From assembly GCA_005883115.1 (NCBI GenBank), contig VAZQ01000047.1:1-10777 (forward strand): a DNA stretch of 10,777 nucleotides, written 5' to 3'. Shown one piece after another: positions 1-6,450 of the stretch; the stretch's first letter is position 1, and each line of letters opens with the position of its first letter. Made by a program: the position numbers and the translations under genes. The DNA is from Alphaproteobacteria bacterium. GTDB taxonomy: Bacteria > Pseudomonadota > Alphaproteobacteria > Rhizobiales > Xanthobacteraceae. Below the pieces are notes generated by a model that had not been told where the DNA came from, made no database searches, and was given only the letters and a program-made list of their open reading frames with translations.

Positions 1-417
1 GTCTTGCGGCGCCGGCGCGATCTCGGCGACGATGTCATTTCCGTCCACGTTGGTTGCGGGCCGGCTGGAGCGATCCTCGTCCGAGCGGGAGTTCTTCCAA
101 TTCCAGCTTCCGCTGTCCCAATTGTCCTCGCGACGTACTCCCGTCGTGTAGATCACTGGGACCCCTTTGGCGTGCGCCTTATCGATCAGTGCCTTGAGAT
201 AGGGCATGGCAACCCAGGCGTCCTCGCCACAGGAATTACGCCAACGCTTGATCGATTCGAGAATCGGCACCGGGCGCTCGTCGCAGAACGCGTAATTCAC
301 ATCGATGATCAACAGCGCAGGGCGCTTGCCGAATCCGCCGCGCGCGCCGTAACCCGACGTGGCGAAGACCGCTTTGTCGCGCTCGGTGAGGAACTTGTTC
401 CAGATGGGCTCTGACAT
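1..417 (-). CDS. Isochorismatase-family cysteine hydrolase (N-carbamoylsarcosine amidase-like), 3' end cut by window edge
   Basis: The reverse strand is open from the ATG at 417 to the window edge, giving the first 139 residues. Residues 33-44 (PALLIIDVNYAF) match the first beta-strand of isochorismatase-like cysteine hydrolases, with Asp39 in the place of the catalytic aspartate. The catalytic lysine and cysteine of the family lie further on and are outside the window. A second core strand is visible around residues 86-92 (GVPVIYT). The N-terminal stretch before the first strand (about 30 residues, with GYGARGGFGKRPA) resembles the N-carbamoylsarcosine amidase branch. These enzymes hydrolyse amides, ureides or related C-N bonds in the cytoplasm. 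The gene lies 54 bp after the substrate-binding protein gene, so it is probably the distal gene of the same operon. A weak GGGAA precedes the start by about 9 bases. The family call is strong; the substrate is unknown. Confidence 0.85.
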   Translation of the reverse strand, partial: MSEPIWNKFLTERDKAVFATSGYGARGGFGKRPALLIIDVNYAFCDERPVPILESIKRWRNSCGEDAWVAMPYLKALIDKAHAKGVPVIYTTGVRREDNWDSGSWNWKNSRSDEDRSSRPATNVDGNDIVAEIAPAPQD

Positions 418-430
418 GGTCGTGATTCCC

Positions 431-449
431 GGTTTCTCGGTTTCTCGGT
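431..449. repeat. 8-bp tandem repeat upstream of the isochorismatase-family gene
   Basis: GGTTTCTC occurs twice head to tail (431-438 and 439-446), followed by the first three bases of a third copy. On the transcribed strand this reads as repeated GAGAAACC, lying 14-32 bases before the ATG at 417 and inside the 54-bp gap after the substrate-binding protein gene. It could vary in copy number by slippage, or it could be chance. It is too short to call functional. Confidence 0.4.
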
Positions 450-471
450 AAAGTTGGGTCGGTTCGGTCGT

Positions 472-1482
472 TCAAAGGCTCGCGCGCACGCTTTCGACGA
501 AACTCATGTCGATGATCTGCTCGTATTTGATGTCAGCCTTGAGGATGCCGGCTTCACGGACGACGGCGCTGCCAGTGGCCCAGGCCTCTTTGCTGATCAT
601 GCCGTCCTTGCTCCACATCTCGTCGCTGAACGAGCGGTCGAGCGTCGCCTTGAGATCTTCGAGCGCCATGGTGGGAAATTGTTTCTTGGCGATCTCGGCG
701 GCCTCATTGGGATTGGCGTACAGGAATTTCAATCCCTTCACCATTCCCTTGACGAATCCGCGAACCACTTCGGGCTCCTTCTGGATCGAATCGAGACGGA
801 TGTTGATGGTGGAATAAGCGTACGGCCCGAGCTCCTTGGGCACGTTGAAGAACGGCTCGCTCCAGATATTTTGCCGGATGCCCTGCGTGATCATGGGTTC
901 GGTGCTGTTGCCGATCACGGCCTGTCCGCCCCGCACCGCGGCAGGAACAGCCGAGTTTGGCACCTCGATCAGGGTGACGTCGCGCTTGGCGTCGAGCTTC
1001 CACTTCGCCAAGAGGTAGCGCATGATCGAGTTTGGCGTGCCGCTATAGGGCCCGACCGCAACCGATTTGCCCTTGAAATAGCTTGGCCAATCCCTGTCCT
1101 TGGGCTCGTGGCCCTTGGCGGCGCAGAGATAGACGTTGCCACGATCGACGCAGTGCACGACCGCGCGCAGCTCCGCGCCCTTGGCCTTGGCAAACGCGTT
1201 GTGCTCGGGCCCGCCGATGAAGGCGAACGCCTGCCCCGAGAGCACCGCGTTGGTGTGGCCGCCGCCGCTCTCGATGGTGACGATCTTCACGACGATATCG
1301 GACTCGGCGAAGTAGCCATTGGCCATCGCGATATACATCGGCAGATAGCCGGTCGAGTGCACTGGCTCCGCGACCAGCAGCTCCTTGCTGGCGGCGCGTG
1401 CGATGAAGGGTGGGGCCGCAAGCGCAATCCCAAGGCCAGTGCCGAGCGTCGCGGTCGACTGCAGAAATTTTCGCCTGTTCAT
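472..1482 (-). CDS. ABC transporter periplasmic substrate-binding protein, NMT1/SsuA type, Tat signal
   Basis: This 336-residue protein starts with MNRRKFLQ, a twin-arginine motif, followed by a hydrophobic stretch and a likely cleavage site after Ala30 (IARA|AS). The mature part opens with the pattern STGYLPMYIAMANGYF (residues 43-58), followed by ESGGG and GGPEHNAF. This arrangement is usual in NMT1/SsuA/TauA-like binding proteins that capture small organic ligands (sulfonates, pyrimidine precursors, aromatic acids and others). The start is supported by GAGGA 4 bases upstream of the ATG. The permease and ATPase genes lie directly upstream on the same strand (62 bp and further), so the three make one complete ABC importer. 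Export by Tat suggests folding before export, but no cofactor motif is evident. The ligand cannot be read from the sequence. Confidence 0.9.
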   Translation of the reverse strand: MNRRKFLQSTATLGTGLGIALAAPPFIARAASKELLVAEPVHSTGYLPMYIAMANGYFAESDIVVKIVTIESGGGHTNAVLSGQAFAFIGGPEHNAFAKAKGAELRAVVHCVDRGNVYLCAAKGHEPKDRDWPSYFKGKSVAVGPYSGTPNSIMRYLLAKWKLDAKRDVTLIEVPNSAVPAAVRGGQAVIGNSTEPMITQGIRQNIWSEPFFNVPKELGPYAYSTINIRLDSIQKEPEVVRGFVKGMVKGLKFLYANPNEAAEIAKKQFPTMALEDLKATLDRSFSDEMWSKDGMISKEAWATGSAVVREAGILKADIKYEQIIDMSFVESVRASL

Positions 1483-1544
1483 GACGTCCTCATCTTAGCT
1501 CGCTCTTGAGTTGCCGGACTATGAGACCTGCCGACGGATTCGCG

Positions 1545-2423
1545 TCATTGCCGCACGCCCTTACGCAGCATGCTTTCGACCCAGGACACCGTTGCGTACA
1601 TCACCATCGCCAAGGTCGAGAGCACCAGCACCGCCACCCAGACCAGCGCGATATCGTAGGTCTGCCCGGCGTAGAGGATCGCGCGGCCGAGACCGTGCTG
1701 GGAGGCGATGAACTCACCGACGATTGCGCCGGTCAGGGCAAGGCCGATATTCACCCGCAGCACGGATATGATCCAGGGAAGACAGAACGGAACGACGAGC
1801 TTACGGAACACCTGCAAGCGCGACGCGCCGAGCGAATAGAACAGTTTCTCGCCATCGGGGTCGAGCGCTTTTACGCCGGCATTGGCGGTGAGCGTCGAGA
1901 CGACCAGCGTCAGCGCGGTTGCCACCGCCACCTTGGAGAGAAGCCCGATCCCGAAGACCAGGATGATGAGCGGGGCAAGCGCGAGCTTCGGAATCGATTC
2001 GAGGCAGATGACGTAGGGCTGGACGATGGCAGCGTAATTGCGCGACCACCAGAACGACAGCCCGAGCAGGGATCCTGCCGTGGTGCCGATGAGAAAGCCG
2101 AAAATGGTCGAGCGGAAGGTGAAGCTGATATCGGTCCAGGCGTCGCCGCTGCCGAAGAAGATCGCCATCGTTTGCGCGATGGCGCTGGGCTGCGACCAGA
2201 AGAAGGCATCGATCCAGCCGGCGCGGGCGCCGATTTCCCACAGCGAAAGGCCTCCGATGAGGATGCCGATCTGCGCGCTGATGAGCGCCCAGGCCCGCCA
2301 ATCCTTCTGCACCGGCAAGCGCCGCACCGGCTTCGCTGCGGGCCTGGCGCTTTGCACGCTTGCTTGCCCGCGATCGAGGCTCGCCATGGGGCCGACGCTG
2401 GGGCTGGTGTCTTGAACGGCCAT
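1545..2423 (-). CDS. ABC transporter permease, SsuC/TauC type
   Basis: This 292-residue inner-membrane protein has a cytoplasmic N-terminal tail of about 40 residues rich in Ala, Pro and Arg, then several hydrophobic segments (roughly 44-66, 104-124, 146-181, 217-238 and 257-279). Residues 192-216 form the EAA loop that docks on the ATPase (core SLGASRLQVFRKLVVPFCLP). Family members of this type are about 250-290 residues, so the length is normal. The ATG follows the ATPase stop by 17 bp. A GAGG lies about 15 bases upstream, which is a long spacing. An in-frame ATG at 2387 (Met13) has no better ribosome site, so the longer form is kept. It forms the translocation channel with the neighbouring ATPase and the substrate-binding protein. 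Confidence 0.92.
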   Translation of the reverse strand: MAVQDTSPSVGPMASLDRGQASVQSARPAAKPVRRLPVQKDWRAWALISAQIGILIGGLSLWEIGARAGWIDAFFWSQPSAIAQTMAIFFGSGDAWTDISFTFRSTIFGFLIGTTAGSLLGLSFWWSRNYAAIVQPYVICLESIPKLALAPLIILVFGIGLLSKVAVATALTLVVSTLTANAGVKALDPDGEKLFYSLGASRLQVFRKLVVPFCLPWIISVLRVNIGLALTGAIVGEFIASQHGLGRAILYAGQTYDIALVWVAVLVLSTLAMVMYATVSWVESMLRKGVRQ

Positions 2424-2440
2424 TTTGTCGCGCTGCTACC

Positions 2441-3241
2441 TCAGGCTGCTTCGTTGATCTGTTCGGACGCCGTCCCTTCGAGGTGGAGCAGTTCGAGGCA
2501 GCGCTCCTTGATGGCGAGAAACTCGCCGGTCAGCACGCTTCCTCGGATCCGCGGCCGAGCAAGCGGCACCGGGATGTTCGCGATGATGCGGCCCGGCCGC
2601 GTGCCCATCACATGCACTTCGTCGGATAGATAAATCGCCTCCTCGACGTCATGGGTCACGAACAGCACGGTCTTGTTGAAGTCGCTCCACAATTGCAACA
2701 GCCATTCCTGCATCCTGAGCTTCGTCTGCGCGTCGAGCGCCCCAAACGGCTCGTCCAGCAGAATGACGTCGGTATCGAACAACAGCGTGCGCAACAACGC
2801 GGCGCGCTGGCGCATGCCTCCGGACAGCGCATTGGGATAGAGGTATTCGAAGCCGGCGAGTCCGTACCGGTGCAGCAGCGGCAGCGCGCGTTCCCGCGCC
2901 GCGCGCAAAGGCACGTGCTGAATCTCCATGCCGAGAATGACGTTGTCGAGCACCGTGCGCCAGGGCAGCAGCAGGTCCTTTTGCAGCATGTAGCCGACGC
3001 GGCCGATGGTGCCGGTGGCATCGATGCCGTCGATGAGCACGCGGCCGCCGGTCGGCTCCAGCAATCCGGCGATGATGTTGAAAATGGTGGTTTTGCCGCA
3101 GCCGGAGGGGCCGATCAGGCTGACGAAGCGCCCTTGCGGGATTGACAGCGTGATCGGCGCAAGCGCATGGAAAGCGCCGGTCGGCGTTTGGAACGTCATG
3201 CTGACGTCGGCAACGCAAAGTTTTGGGGCTAAGGACGACAT
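2441..3241 (-). CDS. ABC transporter ATP-binding protein, SsuB/TauB type
   Basis: This 266-residue ATPase powers the importer formed with the next two genes. All nucleotide-binding elements are intact: Walker A GPSGCGKTT (residues 44-52), Q-loop Gln87 (YMLQKD), signature LSGGMRQ (139-145), Walker B VILLDEP with catalytic Glu164, and switch His197 (FVTHD). The start is placed at the ATG at 3241 because GGAG lies 5 bases upstream. The frame stays open to a TTG at 3283, but that codon has no ribosome site and a putative -10 element overlaps it, so the 14-residue extension is unlikely. The 101-bp space before it is the largest gap in this gene set and may carry its own promoter. Assignment to the nitrate/sulfonate/taurine ABC subfamily rests on the family pattern and its partners. 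Confidence 0.93.
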   Translation of the reverse strand: MSSLAPKLCVADVSMTFQTPTGAFHALAPITLSIPQGRFVSLIGPSGCGKTTIFNIIAGLLEPTGGRVLIDGIDATGTIGRVGYMLQKDLLLPWRTVLDNVILGMEIQHVPLRAARERALPLLHRYGLAGFEYLYPNALSGGMRQRAALLRTLLFDTDVILLDEPFGALDAQTKLRMQEWLLQLWSDFNKTVLFVTHDVEEAIYLSDEVHVMGTRPGRIIANIPVPLARPRIRGSVLTGEFLAIKERCLELLHLEGTASEQINEAA

Positions 3242-3246
3242 GCGTA

Positions 3247-3250
3247 CTCC
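3247..3250 (-). promoter_or_regulatory. Ribosome binding site deciding the ATPase start
   Basis: On the minus strand GGAG stands 5 bases before the ATG at 3241. The alternative TTG start at 3283 has no purine-rich sequence at the right distance. This supports the 266-residue form of the ATPase. Confidence 0.6.
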
Positions 3251-3282
3251 GCGCGAGCCTTTCGCGGGATCCCCCTTCACCA

Positions 3283-3320
3283 ACTATATCGCAAGAACCA
3301 GGCCAACCACCATGGTAGTT
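3283..3320 (-). promoter_or_regulatory. Candidate internal promoter/operator ahead of the ABC genes
   Basis: In the 101-bp gap between the Bug receptor gene and the ATPase gene, the minus strand carries TATAGT at 3288-3283, a 5/6 match to the sigma-70 -10 box about 42 bases before the ATPase start. No convincing -35 box is present. At the expected -35 position sits a 16-bp dyad (3305-3320, centred on ACCATGGT, with one mismatched pair), which could be an operator. This would allow the ABC genes to be expressed separately from the dehydrogenase. It is a motif-based inference only. Confidence 0.3.
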
Positions 3321-3342
3321 CGGCTGCGAGCGCCGATGCCCC

Positions 3343-4338
3343 TCACTTCGCCTCGGCCTCGGTCGCTGCCCTGAGGATGGGGGACCACCGCGCGATCTCT
3401 GCCTTGACGAAACTGTTGAACTTTGCCGGCGTGCGCTCCTCCTTGCTGGGCATCGTTCCGCCGAGATCGGCCAACCGTGCCTGGGCCTCGGGGTTGTCAA
3501 GCGCCTGGTCGAGCGCAGCGGCGAGCTTCTCGACGATTGCCTTCGGCGTACTCTTGGGCGCGAAAATTCCGGACCAGATGCTCATTCGATAATCGAGACC
3601 TCTTTCCTTCGCCGTCGGCACGTTGGGCAGCACCGGTAGGCGCTTGTCGGCGGACACACCGCGCGCCTTAATTGCGCCGGCCGCGATCTGCGGGGCGAGG
3701 CTGACCGCCTGGTCGCAGAAAAAATCGACATGGCCGCCGACGAGATCGTTCAACGCTGGGCCGGTTCCGCGATACGCTACCTGGTTCGGCCGCACTCCCG
3801 CCGCGGCGGAAAACAGCAGGCAGGCCATGTGCGAGGACGAGCCCATGCCGCCATGCGCCTGCTTCACGTCGTCGCCGTGCGTTTTCAGATAGTCCACGAA
3901 TTCCCGCAGATCCTTGGCCGGGAAATCTTTCTTCGCGACGATCACAGCGGGCGCGTGGGCGGTCAGGCCGATCGGCTCGAAATCGCGCTCGGAATCGTAT
4001 CGCACACTCGGCGTGAGAACCGGCGCCGCGACGTGCGATCCCATACTGCCGGCGAGCAACGTATAGCCGTCGGCCTTCGCCGCTGCTACGCGCGCGCTGC
4101 CGATAGTACCGCCGGCGCCGCCAACGTTCTCGACCACCATGGATTGCCCAAGGATTTGCCCCATCTCGTCGGTGACGATGCGCGCCACGACGTCGCTCGG
4201 GCCCCCGGCGGGGAAGGGCACCACCACCGTGATGGGGCGTGAGGGATAGTCCTGTGCGCTTGCTTCGAGCGTCGCAGCGAGCAGGGCGAGCGCGGCGACG
4301 CGGAGTAAGCTCGCCAACGCGATCGACAGGACTTTCAC
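3343..4338 (-). CDS. Tripartite tricarboxylate transporter (TTT) family receptor, Bug/TctC type
   Basis: This 331-residue periplasmic binding protein has a Sec signal peptide (hydrophobic core about residues 5-22, cleavage likely after ASA at 28). It then shows the Bug hallmarks YPSRPITVVVPFPAGGPSD (31-49, with Asp49 in the ligand-binding loop), GAGGTIG and a YTLL segment. The GTG start at 4338 overlaps the dehydrogenase stop as GTGA, with AAGGTGG just upstream, so translation is probably coupled. The frame is open for another 116 codons upstream, but that part lies out of frame inside the dehydrogenase gene and reads as Arg-rich nonsense. Bug proteins bind carboxylates, amides or aromatic acids and normally deliver them to TctA/TctB membrane proteins, which are absent here. 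It may serve a remote TctAB pair or act as a sensor. The ligand is unknown. Confidence 0.92.
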   Translation of the reverse strand: MKVLSIALASLLRVAALALLAATLEASAQDYPSRPITVVVPFPAGGPSDVVARIVTDEMGQILGQSMVVENVGGAGGTIGSARVAAAKADGYTLLAGSMGSHVAAPVLTPSVRYDSERDFEPIGLTAHAPAVIVAKKDFPAKDLREFVDYLKTHGDDVKQAHGGMGSSSHMACLLFSAAAGVRPNQVAYRGTGPALNDLVGGHVDFFCDQAVSLAPQIAAGAIKARGVSADKRLPVLPNVPTAKERGLDYRMSIWSGIFAPKSTPKAIVEKLAAALDQALDNPEAQARLADLGGTMPSKEERTPAKFNSFVKAEIARWSPILRAATEAEAK

Positions 4339-5501
4339 TCCGCCGCCACCTTGTGCGCGGCCGACACCCCGCGCGCCTTTACCACGACCTTGATTGCGTC
4401 CTCGACGCGATCCTTGGCGTAGCGGATTGCGGTGGGCAAGTCGTCGAGCGGGAAGGTATGCGTGTGAATCTTGGTGGCGTCGAAGCGCTTCTGGCTCATG
4501 AAGGCCTCTGCGCGATGGGTCGCGCTCTTTCCTTCGCCGCGAATGCCATAGACGTAGATGTTGTTGCGCACGATCTCCGCGATGTCGACCGGCGTCTCCT
4601 GGTGCGGGAAGGCGGCGAGGCAGATTTTGCCGCCGCGGTTGACCATGCGGACCGCTTCGTTGACGGCATTGGGCGCGCCCGAGCACTCGAGCACGTAGTC
4701 GAGGCCTTTGTCGCCGTTGAGCCGGCGCACCGCGTCGACCGCGTTCTCCTTCGTCACGTTGACCACGTGGTCCGCGCCGAGCTCGCGGCCGATCTTGAGC
4801 CGGTTATCGCGCGTCCCGGTCAGGATGACGGGTTGCGCGCCGAGCGCCTTGGCGACCGCGACGCCAAGAAGCCCGATCGGTCCGGGCCCGGTCACCACGA
4901 CGCTCTCGCCCGCGACGAGCCCGCCGAGCTCGGTGAGCCCGTACATCGCAGTGCCGGCGGTGACCACCAGCGTCGCCTCCTCGTCCGACATCGCATCGGG
5001 GATAGCAACAAGCGTGTTGATGTTGTTGACCTGGTACTCGCAAAACCCGCCGTCGGTGGTGAAGCCGTTGGCGCGGTGGCCCTTGTCCACATCTCCGTAA
5101 TTGAGGCCGTAGTTGTGGCAGGCGGTGTACATGCCCTCGCGGCAGCGCTTGCACTGGCCGCAGCCGGCGTGGATTTCGACCGTGACGCGCTGGCCGATCC
5201 GGTATTCGTCGACGGCGGGCCCGAGCGCGACCACGGTGCCCATGTATTCGTGTCCCGGCGTGAAATTCTTATTGTGCGGTATGCCGCCACGGATCAGCGC
5301 GGGCGGTCCGTGATAGATGATCTCGAGATCGGTGGCGCAGATCGCGACCGCGTCGATGCGCACGAGCACCTCCGCCTTTTTCGGAACGGGCACCGGCTTC
5401 TCCCGCAGCGAAAGCTCCCCAGGATCGCCCAGCACCCACGCCTTCATGGTGTCCGGGATCGCGTAATCCCTGCTCGTCTTCACTCCGTCTGGCGCGTACA
5501 T
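4335..5501 (-). CDS. Zinc-dependent medium-chain alcohol dehydrogenase
   Basis: This 388-residue cytoplasmic oxidoreductase probably interconverts an alcohol and an aldehyde or ketone. Catalytic zinc ligands are visible as Cys55 (ICATD), His84-Glu85 (TPGHEY) and probably Glu155 (GGFCEY), as in sorbitol or threonine dehydrogenase relatives. The structural zinc site is complete: Cys114, Cys117, Cys120 and Cys128. The Rossmann motif is GPGPIG (205-210). At the end of the second Rossmann strand (VILTGTR, 225-231) there is no acidic residue and an Arg follows, which favours NADP(H) over NAD. The ATG at 5501 is preceded by GGGAGGAAG at ideal spacing, so the 18-residue N-terminal extension before the usual MKAW start is probably real. 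It is the first gene of the minus-strand set and overlaps the Bug receptor by 4 bases. The substrate is not identifiable. Confidence 0.93.
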   Translation of the reverse strand: MYAPDGVKTSRDYAIPDTMKAWVLGDPGELSLREKPVPVPKKAEVLVRIDAVAICATDLEIIYHGPPALIRGGIPHNKNFTPGHEYMGTVVALGPAVDEYRIGQRVTVEIHAGCGQCKRCREGMYTACHNYGLNYGDVDKGHRANGFTTDGGFCEYQVNNINTLVAIPDAMSDEEATLVVTAGTAMYGLTELGGLVAGESVVVTGPGPIGLLGVAVAKALGAQPVILTGTRDNRLKIGRELGADHVVNVTKENAVDAVRRLNGDKGLDYVLECSGAPNAVNEAVRMVNRGGKICLAAFPHQETPVDIAEIVRNNIYVYGIRGEGKSATHRAEAFMSQKRFDATKIHTHTFPLDDLPTAIRYAKDRVEDAIKVVVKARGVSAAHKVAAE

Positions 5502-5504
5502 TTA

Positions 5505-5549
5505 ATCTTCCTCCCGGTGCGTCCGGGCCGCATCTTACTCCCGGGTGCG
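5505..5549 (-). repeat. Duplicated Shine-Dalgarno segment ahead of the dehydrogenase gene
   Basis: The segment at 5505-5521 (ATCTTCCTCCCGGTGCG) recurs at 5532-5549 (ATCTTACTCCCGGGTGCG), differing by one substitution and one inserted G. On the transcribed strand both copies read as GGGAG plus AAGAT. The proximal copy is the dehydrogenase ribosome site. The distal copy runs directly into an ATG (at 5533) that opens a 17-codon frame ending at 5480, inside the start of the dehydrogenase gene. The repeat is visible directly; any leader-peptide role is inference. Confidence 0.5.
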
Positions 5550-5603
5550 GAGCGTGGCGGCGCAATCGATCGGCCGGAGATTAGTGTATATGTCACCGAT
5601 GTT

Positions 5604-5622
5604 CGAGGGGTACCGACCCTCG
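5604..5622 (+). promoter_or_regulatory. Short inverted repeat in the hydrolase leader
   Basis: CGAGGG (5604-5609) pairs with CCCTCG (5617-5622) around a 7-base loop, about 37 bases before the hydrolase ATG. No U-run follows, so it is not an intrinsic terminator. It may be a 5'-leader hairpin or half of a protein-binding site. Confidence 0.35.
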
Positions 5623-5658
5623 GCGCAGTTCCGCAGCGAGTGAGAGAGAGCGGGAACT

Positions 5659-6450
5659 ATGGCCGCCCAATCGATCTCGATCCTCGCCATCCGCGATTGC
5701 CGCATCCGGCTCATGCGCGGAGGGTCCGGCGCCCCGCTCGTCTTTCTTCATGGCGGCGGCGGCATCGGCGTCTGGCTTCCCTCTATGGCGCGGCTGGCCA
5801 GGAAATTCGACGTTATCGCGCCCGAGCATCCCGGCTTCGGCGAGTCGGACACGCCCGCATGGCTCGATAGCGTCGGTGATCTCGCCAACTTCTATTTGGA
5901 CTTTCTCGATCAGCTCGATTTGCGCGGCGTCCATCTCGTCGGAAGCTCGCTCGGCGGCTGGATCGCCGCTGAACTCGCGGTCCGCAATGCCACGCGCCTG
6001 GCGTCCCTCACCCTGATCGGCGCCGCCGGCATCCATGTCGATGGTGTCGCGCAGGTCGATACTTTTCTTACCAACGAGGAGCAGCGCATCCGCGATCTGT
6101 TCTACGATCAGGAGCTCGCCGAGGCGGTCATCGCTGGCTCGCAGCGGCCGGAGCTCGAGGATGCTGCGCTCAAGAACCGGATGATGACGGCCAAGCTCTC
6201 GTGGCAGCCGCGCAACCATGACCCGCAGCTGCGCAAGTGGCTGCACCGGATCAAAGTGCCGACGCTGCTGATCTGGGGCGATCACGATCGCGTCTTTCCG
6301 CAGGACTACGCATTGGCGTATCAACGGCTGATCTCCGGAGCGAAGGTCGTCGTCATCCCGGAATGCGGGCACCTGCCGCACGTCGAGAAGGGGGACGTCT
6401 TTGCCGCCGAGCTCGAAGCCTTCATCGGCGCGATGAGGATCGCAGCATGA
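5659..6450 (+). CDS. Alpha/beta-fold hydrolase
   Basis: This 263-residue cytoplasmic hydrolase has the complete catalytic set. The oxyanion-hole motif is HGGGG (31-35), nucleophile Ser97 sits in GSSLG (95-99), acid Asp210 in WGDHDRVFP, and base His238 in ECGHLPH. The size and motif layout match the large group of single-domain esterases, lactonases and C-C bond (meta-cleavage product) hydrolases, and the cap region is roughly residues 125-195. There is no signal peptide. The ATG at 5659 has only a weak purine-rich ribosome site (GAGAGAGCGGGA). The stop overlaps the next ATG as ATGA, so it is probably made together with the monooxygenase that follows and may hydrolyse its product. Ester, lactone, amide or C-C cleavage cannot be told apart from sequence. 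Confidence 0.9.
   Translation: MAAQSISILAIRDCRIRLMRGGSGAPLVFLHGGGGIGVWLPSMARLARKFDVIAPEHPGFGESDTPAWLDSVGDLANFYLDFLDQLDLRGVHLVGSSLGGWIAAELAVRNATRLASLTLIGAAGIHVDGVAQVDTFLTNEEQRIRDLFYDQELAEAVIAGSQRPELEDAALKNRMMTAKLSWQPRNHDPQLRKWLHRIKVPTLLIWGDHDRVFPQDYALAYQRLISGAKVVVIPECGHLPHVEKGDVFAAELEAFIGAMRIAA

Larger units (their letters stand above)
5502..5658. promoter_or_regulatory. Divergent intergenic control region
   Basis: These 157 bp separate the dehydrogenase (leftward) from the alpha/beta hydrolase (rightward) and must hold or transmit the promoters for both. An AT-rich patch at 5580-5597 (TTAGTGTATATGTCAC) is the only stretch resembling core-promoter sequence on either strand. It gives weak 4/6 -10 matches both ways (TATATG on plus, TATACA on minus) without a good -35 box. 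The region also carries a duplicated Shine-Dalgarno-like block and a short hairpin, both listed separately. No regulator gene lies nearby. Confidence 0.5.

Noticed and set aside
454..1509. 351-codon open frame on the plus strand
   Set aside because: It lies opposite the substrate-binding protein gene, whose signal peptide and family motifs are clear. The plus-strand translation is rich in Arg, Asp and His and has no recognisable domain. This is the usual antisense opening in GC-rich DNA.
1506..2633. 375-codon open frame on the plus strand
   Set aside because: Antisense to the ABC permease and part of the ATPase. Its composition is low-complexity (Arg, Asp, Gly, Ala), with no membrane or catalytic motif.
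4339..4686. In-frame upstream extension of the first Bug receptor
   Set aside because: The added 116 residues are an out-of-frame reading of the dehydrogenase gene and would precede a clear signal peptide. The GTG at 4338 with a ribosome site gives a normal Bug protein.
4239..5870. 543-codon open frame on the plus strand, the longest in the window
   Set aside because: It is antisense to the complete zinc dehydrogenase gene, then crosses the divergent control region and enters the alpha/beta hydrolase out of frame. No domain is visible and its codon pattern is the mirror of the real gene.
6237..6446. In-frame upstream extension of the luciferase-like monooxygenase
   Set aside because: It reads the hydrolase gene in another frame. 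The ATG in the ATGA overlap gives the usual family N-terminus (MKFFNFHLMPY).
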